Below, piece after piece: positions 6,546 through 10,034 of a stretch of DNA of 10,034 nt. Made by a program: the position numbers and the translations under genes. Position 1 is the first letter of the stretch; every line of letters begins with the position of its first letter. Source of the stretch: Baffinella frigidus (lineage: Eukaryota; Cryptophyceae; Cryptomonadales; Baffinellaceae); contig MU646844.1 of the NCBI GenBank assembly GCA_026770585.1, positions 10,507-20,540 on the forward strand, read 5' to 3'. The notes below the pieces were generated by a model. It saw only the letters and a list, made by a program, of their open reading frames with translations. It was not told the origin of the DNA and made no database searches.

Positions 6546-6945
6546 CAGGGGTACCTCGCTCATAACAAATTGCCCCACCCTGTGAGCCTCGTTATTTCGG
6601 TCAGTCAGGTAGCGAGCCTCGGCCATGGGCCAGGTCGCGAGCCTCTAGTTGAGTGATGTGAACGGTCAATGAACTCAGGTTTGGTCTCAGCTCGTGTTGC
6701 CCCCGGGCCTTGTGAGACGCCTCCCCTCTAGCGGGGTCATATCTGGTAGCGAAGGTTGGTTCGGGATTCTATCTCCCGATCCCACGAAGGAAGAGGGGGG
6801 GAAAAGCGGCGCGTAGCGGCCGCGAATGCCCTTGGCCGGGCGGCATTGCCGGGTCATACACCCACAGGACCACTATAGGGCTCTAGGCACAGCCCTGCTG
6901 TAGGGTCCTAGGGGGGGGCGGTTTCTTATGAGCGAGGTACCCCTG
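6546..6945 (-). mobile_element. Family B MITE, copy B2, interrupted by a 285-bp insert
   Basis: The left arm CAGGGGTACCTCGCTCATAA and right arm ending GAGGTACCCCTG are in place. The B interior (AGGACCACTATAGGGCTCTA...TAGGGTCCTAGG) lies only at the right side and reads as the reverse complement of B1, so this copy is inverted relative to B1. Between the left arm and the interior lies unrelated DNA at about 6577-6861. The right flank keeps TA but the left flank reads TG, probably a point change, since the duplicate copy B3 has TA there. Confidence 0.8.
6577..6861. other. Unique insert inside B2, unidentified
   Basis: About 285 bp with no similarity to other parts of the window. It contains three GAGCCTC motifs (near 6583, 6615 and 6641) and a GCGGCGCGTAGCGGCCGC stretch near 6805. 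I see no inverted termini, target duplication or coding frame. A tRNA T-arm-like hairpin at 6762-6778 was examined and not accepted as a tRNA. Confidence 0.5.
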
Positions 6946-6947
6946 TA

Positions 6948-6999
6948 GGCCCTTCAGGTTTTTCGAGCTCCCATCACAGGCGGACACTGGAACTTATCC
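6948..6999 (-). repeat. Family R fragment R5
   Basis: Begins one TA after the end of B2 (GGCCCTTCAGG) and continues through TTCGAGCTCCCATCACAGG and CACTGGAACTTATCC. It then passes without a break into telomeric array 2. The matching copy R6 continues where R5 stops, so R5 is truncated precisely by the telomeric array. Confidence 0.85.
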
Positions 7000-7360
7000 T
7001 AAAACCCTAAACCCTAAACTCTAAACCCTAAACCCTAAACCCGAAGCCCTACACCCTAAACCAGCAACCCTCAATCCTCAACCCTCAACCCTCAACCCTA
7101 AACCCTCAACCCTCAACCCTAAACCCTAAACCCTGAACCCAAACCCCTAAACCCTAAATCCCAACCCCAACCCCTAAACCCTAAACCCTGAGCCCTACAC
7201 CCTAAGCCTTAAACCCTAAACCCTAAACCCTAAACCCTAAACCCTAAACCCTAAACCCTCAACCCTAAACCTCAAACCTCAAAACCTCGACCTTCAACCT
7301 TAGACCCTCGACCCAAACCCCTAAACCTTATCCTAAGCCTAAGCCCTAAGCCGTCAACCC
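6998..7360 (-). repeat. Interstitial telomeric array 2
   Basis: About 360 bp of CCCTAAA and CCCTCAA heptamers. It follows the same landmark order as array 1: AACCCGAAGCCCTACACC, CCAGCAACCCTCAA, CCTTCAACCTTAGACCCTCG, ACCTTATCCTAAGCCTAAGC. The CCCTCAA core is far shorter than in array 1, while the clean CCCTAAA run (about 7207-7257) is slightly longer. The duplicates have therefore changed length by gain or loss of units inside the array. Confidence 0.95.
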
Positions 7361-7407
7361 TTCTGACACAGCCTCAGTCGGGTTGCATGCATGGCCGCCG
7401 TCCTTTA
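7361..7407 (+). repeat. 47-bp spacer between telomeric array and B element, copy 2
   Basis: Second copy of 6499-6545, differing at about three positions (GCATGCATGG versus GCATGTATGG, and CCGCCG versus CGGCCG). It ends in TTTA, giving the intact TA next to B3. Confidence 0.9.
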
Positions 7408-7653
7408 CAGGGGTACCTCGCTCATCAGAAACCGCCCCCCCTTAGGACCCTACAGTAGGCCTATGCTTAGGGCCCTATGGTGGGCCTAGGGGGGTGATTG
7501 AGGCGTATCCCTTAAGTGGCCAGTAGGCTCATACACCCTACCGTAGGGTCCTAGGACCTGCCTAGGACCTCTTGCTGGTCAAATTTGACCGGCTGGCCAC
7601 TTAAGGGATAGCCACTAGGAGGGTGGGCGTTTCTTATGAGCGAGGTACCCCTG
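7408..7653 (+). mobile_element. Family B MITE, copy B3, carrying a nested C element
   Basis: Ends CAGGGGTACCTCGCTCAT and GAGGTACCCCTG with TA on both sides. The interior reads in the B1 orientation (TAGGACCCTACAGTAGGCCT, GGGCCCTATGG). After CCTAGGGGGGTG about 10 extra bases precede a family C element at 7506-7610. The B sequence resumes after it as ACTAGGAGGGTGGGCG. B2 sits at the same place in the duplicated unit but in opposite orientation, so B elements either inverted or inserted independently. Confidence 0.85.
7506..7610 (+). mobile_element. Family C MITE, copy C4, nested in B3
   Basis: The 18-bp arms TATCCCTTAAGTGGCCAG and CTGGCCACTTAAGGGATA are exact reverse complements. The outer TA is shared by both ends, as expected for TA target duplication. 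The interior has CAGTAGGCTCATACACCC, CTACCGTAGGGTCCTAGG and an inner palindrome GGTCAAATTTGACC (7577-7590) that extends to 20 bp with a T:G pair. Nesting dates this insertion after that of B3. Confidence 0.9.
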
Positions 7654-7655
7654 TA

Positions 7656-7739
7656 GGCCCTTCAGGTTCTTCGAGCTCCCATCACAGGTGGACACTGGAA
7701 CTTATCCTGCAGGAAAGCCCTGCTTCCTTTCGGATCACG
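7656..7739 (-). repeat. Family R short copy R6
   Basis: Begins directly after the TA of B3 and matches R5 in its first part. It then continues past R5's breakpoint through CTGCAGGAAAGCCCTGCTTC and CTTTCGGATCACGT, reaching the same boundary as R4 and R8. It closes the second unit of the segmental duplication. Confidence 0.85.
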
Positions 7740-7774
7740 TGTTGGTATTGATATTGGTCTCTCTCTCTAGTACA

Positions 7775-7926
7775 CTGCTAGCGGGAAGATTTTGCTGAAG
7801 TCAACCCCCATACAAACTGTCAACTTCAGGATCCGATTACGCCAGAAAGAATTAGCACCCTGAAATCTCCTCACAAGCTGAGGGTTTGTATGGGGGTGGA
7901 CGTTGGCAACATCTCCCCGCTAGCAG
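7775..7926. mobile_element. MITE-like foldback element D
   Basis: 152 bp with 43-bp terminal arms (7775-7817 and 7884-7926) that pair at 37 of 43 positions. They begin CTGCTAGCGGG and end CCCGCTAGCAG, with CCCCCATACAAAC at the inner edge. The 66-bp loop is AT-moderate and not palindromic. I see no obvious flanking duplication. There is no sequence relation to families B, C or E and no second copy in the window. Confidence 0.75.
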
Positions 7927-8012
7927 ATTTTATGTTATTTTAAATGCCTGTCTCGATCTCATTCCGGAGCTCCGCACTAAGATTCCGAGATGCGAAACCT
8001 TGGTAGACCCTA

Positions 8013-8141
8013 CAGGGGTACCTCGCTCATAAGAAAGCGCCCCCCCCTAGGACCCTACAGTAGGACAATGCTTAGGGCCCTATGGTGGTCCTGGGCGGGG
8101 GGGCGGTTTCTTATGAGCGAGGTACGAGCCTCGTACCCCTG
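8013..8141 (+). mobile_element. Family B MITE, copy B4
   Basis: Flanked by TA on both sides, with left end CAGGGGTACCTCGCTCATAA. The interior is in B1 orientation (CCTAGGACCCTACAGTAGG, TTAGGGCCCTATGGTGGTCC). The right arm reads TTATGAGCGAGGTAC, then 11 extra bases GAGCCTCGTAC, then CCCTG. The insertion makes a small local palindrome and leaves both TA flanks intact. An apparent 74-codon frame here runs through the arms and is not a gene. Confidence 0.85.
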
Positions 8142-8223
8142 TACGAGCTCGTTCTGGGACTATTTGTTGCGAGAATCTCAAAATCTTCAGCGTTTCCAAG
8201 GAGGACTTCTGTAGAATCCCCAA

Positions 8224-8286
8224 AGAGAGAGAGAGAGAGAGAGAGAGCGCGAGAGAGAGATGGAGGGAGAGAGAGAGCGAGAGCGA
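8224..8286. repeat. Second GA-rich microsatellite
   Basis: About 63 bp of (GA)n interrupted by GCGCGAG, ATGGAGG and GCGAGAGCGAG. It is shorter and more interrupted than the tract at 5399-5622. Overlapping open frames on both strands (Arg/Glu or Ser/Leu rich) are artefacts of the repeat. Confidence 0.9.
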
Positions 8287-8314
8287 GTGGCGGACGAGTA
8301 GATTTACGAATATT

Positions 8315-8431
8315 CCGAGTAATTCCGATTTATCAAACAAGATCATCGATCGATGTCAGCCCATGCCGTCACCAAGCCAGGTCCGGTGCTGCCTTACTCA
8401 TTCAAACATATGAGCAGAGGACTCCGCCCGC
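8315..8431 (-). repeat. Repeat T, copy 2 (left part, interrupted by C2)
   Basis: The reverse complement aligns with 2966-3092 through ATAAATCGGAA, TGACGGCATGGGCTGACA, CCTGGCT and GCGGGCGGAGTC. The alignment breaks at the C2 element and resumes on its other side at 8537-8555 (complement of GGGGAGCGGC). Two moderately diverged copies of an unidentified sequence therefore exist, one with and one without the MITE. Confidence 0.7.
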
Positions 8432-8536
8432 TATCCCTGGAGTGGCCAGTAGGCTCATACGCCCTACCGTAGGGCCATAGGACCTGCCTACGATCTCTTC
8501 GCGGTCAAATTTGACCGCATGGCCACTTAAGGGATA
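8432..8536 (+). mobile_element. Family C MITE, copy C2, inserted in repeat T
   Basis: 105-bp element including the terminal TAs, with arms TATCCCTGGAGTGGCCA and TGGCCACTTAAGGGATA pairing with two mismatches. The interior has CAGTAGGCTCATACGCCC, CTACCGTAGGGCCATAGG and a perfect 18-bp palindrome GCGGTCAAATTTGACCGC (8501-8518). The flanks read CGC and GCG outside the TA pair. Confidence 0.9.
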
Positions 8537-8555
8537 GCGAAAGGTGCCGCTCCCC

Positions 8556-8838
8556 GAAGATGCGTGAGGGATAGCAAGGTTTCCAAACCTGAACCCATCC
8601 TGGATCATACTCCCAGAGGAGCCTCGAAAGGCCCACATGATCACCAGGGGGGCCCGAGAACCCTTGAACTACCCCCCCCCCTGAACTCAGAATCGTTCTC
8701 AGATTTTTTTTGGTCTGTAGAATTGGCGAACATGCCCGTTGTCGAACACACAAAACCGAAACCAGGGTGAATGAAAGAGAGTTTTCGGAACGATGGATCG
8801 ACAACCGCCAGACCAACTCGAGTCGGCTCGGCAGGCAC
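8556..8838. other. Anonymous DNA, no gene recognised
   Basis: Several overlapping open frames of 65-113 codons occur on both strands, none with a recognisable domain. The stretch holds a run of nine Cs (8672-8680) and a run of eight Ts (8704-8711). No matches to other repeats in the window. Confidence 0.45.
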
Positions 8839-8884
8839 GTGTCCACCTATGTTGGGAGCTCGAAGAACCTAAAGGACCTAAGGG
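8839..8884 (+). repeat. Family R short fragment R7
   Basis: Only the right-hand end of family R is present: GTGTCCACCTATGTTGGGAG, CTCGAAGAACC and TAAAGGACCTAAGG. No similarity to R extends upstream, so this is the shortest R fragment in the window. Confidence 0.75.
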
Positions 8885-9169
8885 CCGACTCCTCCATCCG
8901 GTCGCATGTGGTTGTACCCCATTTGACCATCTCTCTCAAATCGGTGAGGCGTGCCAACACGTCCTGTGTGACCTAAAGGTCTGCATGTATACATGCGGGG
9001 CTTAAAGAAACCTTCTCTACTCGTGGTTCTTGGTTCTTGGCACCTGCGGCCCCTCAAACAAGGTGTTTGAGCAAGGGGAAATGTACAATGTATTTCTACT
9101 CTTGGTTTGAGCAAAGACACGGGACTGCCGGCTCAGGCGAGCGGGCGTGCAAGGATCACTTTGCAACAG
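8885..9169. other. Unique DNA with two small palindromes
   Basis: Contains a perfect 14-bp palindrome GCATGTATACATGC (8983-8996) and a hairpin CTCAAACA-AGG-TGTTTGAG (9053-9071). The phrase TCTACTCGTGGTTCTTGG (about 9016-9033) echoes TCTACTCTTGGTTTGAG (about 9093-9109). No recognisable gene. Confidence 0.5.
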
Positions 9170-9273
9170 TATCCCTTAAGTGACCAGGCCTCCAAATTTG
9201 GGGGCCTGAGGTCCTAGGCTGGTCCTAGGGTCCTACCGTAGGGCGTATGAGCCTACTGGGCACTTAAGGGATA
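9170..9273 (-). mobile_element. Family C MITE, copy C3, inverted orientation
   Basis: 104 bp with arms TATCCCTTAAGTGACCAG and CTGGGCACTTAAGGGATA pairing at 17 of 18 positions. The interior reads as the reverse complement of the other C copies (CTAGGGTCCTACCGTAGGGC, GTATGAGCCTACTGG). The inner palindrome therefore lies on the left: 24 bp at 9185-9208, CAGGCC...GGCCTG around AAATTT, with a single T:G pair. TA is present at each end. Confidence 0.9.
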
Positions 9274-9645
9274 CAGCTGTTTAGCAAACAGGTCAATGCA
9301 TGCAATGTGCTTCAGGATCTGTGTGGGTTGCCACGGTCAGAGAGAGGCAAGGGCGGACCCCGCAATGTGCGGGTTGCAGAGGCCAGCGGGATGCACAGTC
9401 AGAATCCCGGGAAAGAACCTCAACATCTGGGGACGGCCAAAGCAAATTCGGCAAATTTGGGGAGGGCGGGGGGGAGGTGATGCAGTCTGGCGAAGGCTCG
9501 TGTGCGGCAGGATATCTTCGTCGCGCCTAAAATCGCCGACGGGGCGCCGAACGGCACCCCCGCCCCTGAAAAGCGCGGCTGTCTGGCACTCTCTGATGGC
9601 GGACAAGTAGATCTCGAAGCGATTTCATAGGGAAACGACCAGAAG
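9274..9645. other. Anonymous GC-rich DNA, no gene recognised
   Basis: About 370 bp without repeat matches. Frames of 76-104 codons are open on both strands at once, which in GC-rich DNA is weak evidence. The translations show no domain I recognise. The two near-identical phrases CGCAATGTGCGGGTTGC and GCATGCAATGTGC (near 9361 and 9298) are the only internal echo. Confidence 0.45.
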
Positions 9646-9768
9646 TTAGGGTAGTTGAGCCTGGGGATCTCCTATGACCAGGCCTACAGTAGGAGGTAGG
9701 TCTCCTAGGACCAGGTCCTAGGAGCCCCTCGGCCTACGGTAGGCAACCAGTAGGCTAAACTACCCTAA
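9646..9768. mobile_element. Family E MITE-like palindrome with telomere-like ends
   Basis: The arms TTAGGGTAGTTGAGCCT (9646-9662) and AGGCTAAACTACCCTAA (9752-9768) pair at 16 of 17 positions. If TA is the target duplication, the element is GGGTAGTT...AACTACCC at 9649-9765. The interior contains CCTACAGTAGG, TCCTAGGACCAGGTCCTAGG and CCTACGGTAGG, the same words as families B and C. Only one copy is in the window. Confidence 0.75.
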
Positions 9769-9829
9769 TTTCGGTTCGTGTAACAACTAGATCGTAGACG
9801 ACCCGTCCGTGTCCAGGTCACGCATTGTT

Positions 9830-9918
9830 CTTTAGGTCCTTTAGGTTCTTGGAGCTCCCAACATAGGCGGACTCTGGAACTTATCTCCAGAAGAACTATG
9901 CTTCCTTTCGGATCACAT
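9830..9918 (-). repeat. Family R short copy R8
   Basis: Reads CTTTAGGTCCTTTAGGTTCT, GGAGCTCCCAACATAGGCGG, CTGGAACTTATC and CTTCCTTTCGGATCACATC. It is the reverse complement of R4 with a 1-bp length difference in the middle. It stops at the same GATCACA boundary as R4 and R6, which supports that point as a real repeat edge or a common truncation site. Confidence 0.85.
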
Positions 9919-9940
9919 CAGGCCCCCCGGTGCCCGTTCT

Positions 9941-9979
9941 TTTTCAGGTCACGCAACCGTCCGTTTTCAGGTCACGCAA
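9941..9979 (+). repeat. Short repeat TTTTCAGGTCACGCAA
   Basis: Two exact copies of a 16-bp word lie 23 bp apart (9941-9956 and 9964-9979). A related phrase CCAGGTCACGCAT lies at 9813-9825 on the other side of R8. They separate R8 from the telomeric block at the right edge. Confidence 0.75.
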
Positions 9980-9985
9980 ACCCAG

Positions 9986-10034
9986 AGCCCTAAACTCCAA
10001 ACTTTAAACCCTGAACCCTCAATCCTAAACCCTG
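9986..10034 (-). repeat. Start of a third interstitial telomeric block
   Basis: Degenerate CCCTAAA-class units (GCCCTAAACTCC, TTTAAACCCTGAACCCTCAA, TCCTAAACCCTG) with C-rich polarity like arrays 1 and 2. The block runs to the window edge, so its full length is not visible. Confidence 0.8.

Noticed and set aside
6712-6785. tRNA-like segment: T-arm-like hairpin CGGGATTCTATCTCCCG (6762-6778), with flanking bases that could partly form an acceptor stem over 74 nt
   Set aside because: Only five of seven acceptor pairs form, no anticodon stem can be drawn, the D-arm lacks the usual GG, and an A-box match is missing. The T-arm similarity is likely chance.
6001-7360. CRISPR-like or other spacer-repeat array, suggested by dense short repeats
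   Set aside because: The repeat unit is a 7-bp telomeric heptamer with no unique spacers of constant length.
9296-9610. 104-codon plus-strand frame with several Cys residues (CFRICVGCHG at the start)
   Set aside because: The cysteines do not form a recognisable zinc motif, an 89-codon frame is open on the opposite strand over the same DNA, and GC-rich composition makes such frames common.

Overview
The window looks like eukaryotic nuclear subtelomeric DNA. The main evidence is telomere-type heptamers of the CCCTAAA/TTTAGGG class: a degenerate terminal array at the left edge (C-rich strand, as at a left chromosome end), short blocks on both strands to about 700, two long interstitial arrays (6001-6499 and 6998-7360), and the start of another at the right edge. 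This telomere type occurs in plants, many algae and several alveolates (apicomplexans, chromerids, dinoflagellates). I cannot name the species. I found no protein-coding gene I would defend, no rRNA and no convincing tRNA. Most open frames are short, lie in repeats, or are products of GA tracts.

Layout. Positions 1-930 hold degenerate telomeric repeats, two interleaved direct-repeat pairs and small tandem repeats. Positions 931-2010 are mostly unique and GC-rich, with one ATG-less open frame (1500-1964) that might be a broken exon. Positions 2011-3556 hold three long copies (R1-R3) of a dispersed repeat here called family R. Positions 3557-4730 hold three copies of a second repeat, family S; two of them flank a 718-bp block containing a perfect 12-bp hairpin. 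Positions 4752-5180 hold two palindromic MITE-like elements. Positions 5399-5622 are a GA tract with a hidden 100-bp repeat period. Positions 6001-7739 are a tandem segmental duplication whose unit is telomeric array + 47-bp spacer + family B MITE + R fragment. Positions 7740-9980 hold more palindromic elements and R fragments in otherwise anonymous DNA.

Mobile elements dominate. I define three TA-flanked foldback/MITE families from the sequence alone. Family B (4 copies) has CAGGGGTACCTCG ends, family C (4 copies) has TCCCTTAAG ends, and family E (1 copy) has GGGTAGTT ends. They differ at the ends but share an internal vocabulary of CCTACNGTAGG and CCTAGG palindromes. Two further long hairpins (A, D) are unrelated to these. 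One C copy is nested in a B copy. Another C copy has a related empty site elsewhere in the window. All are non-autonomous; no transposase is present. Family names A-E, R, S and T are local labels, not database names.
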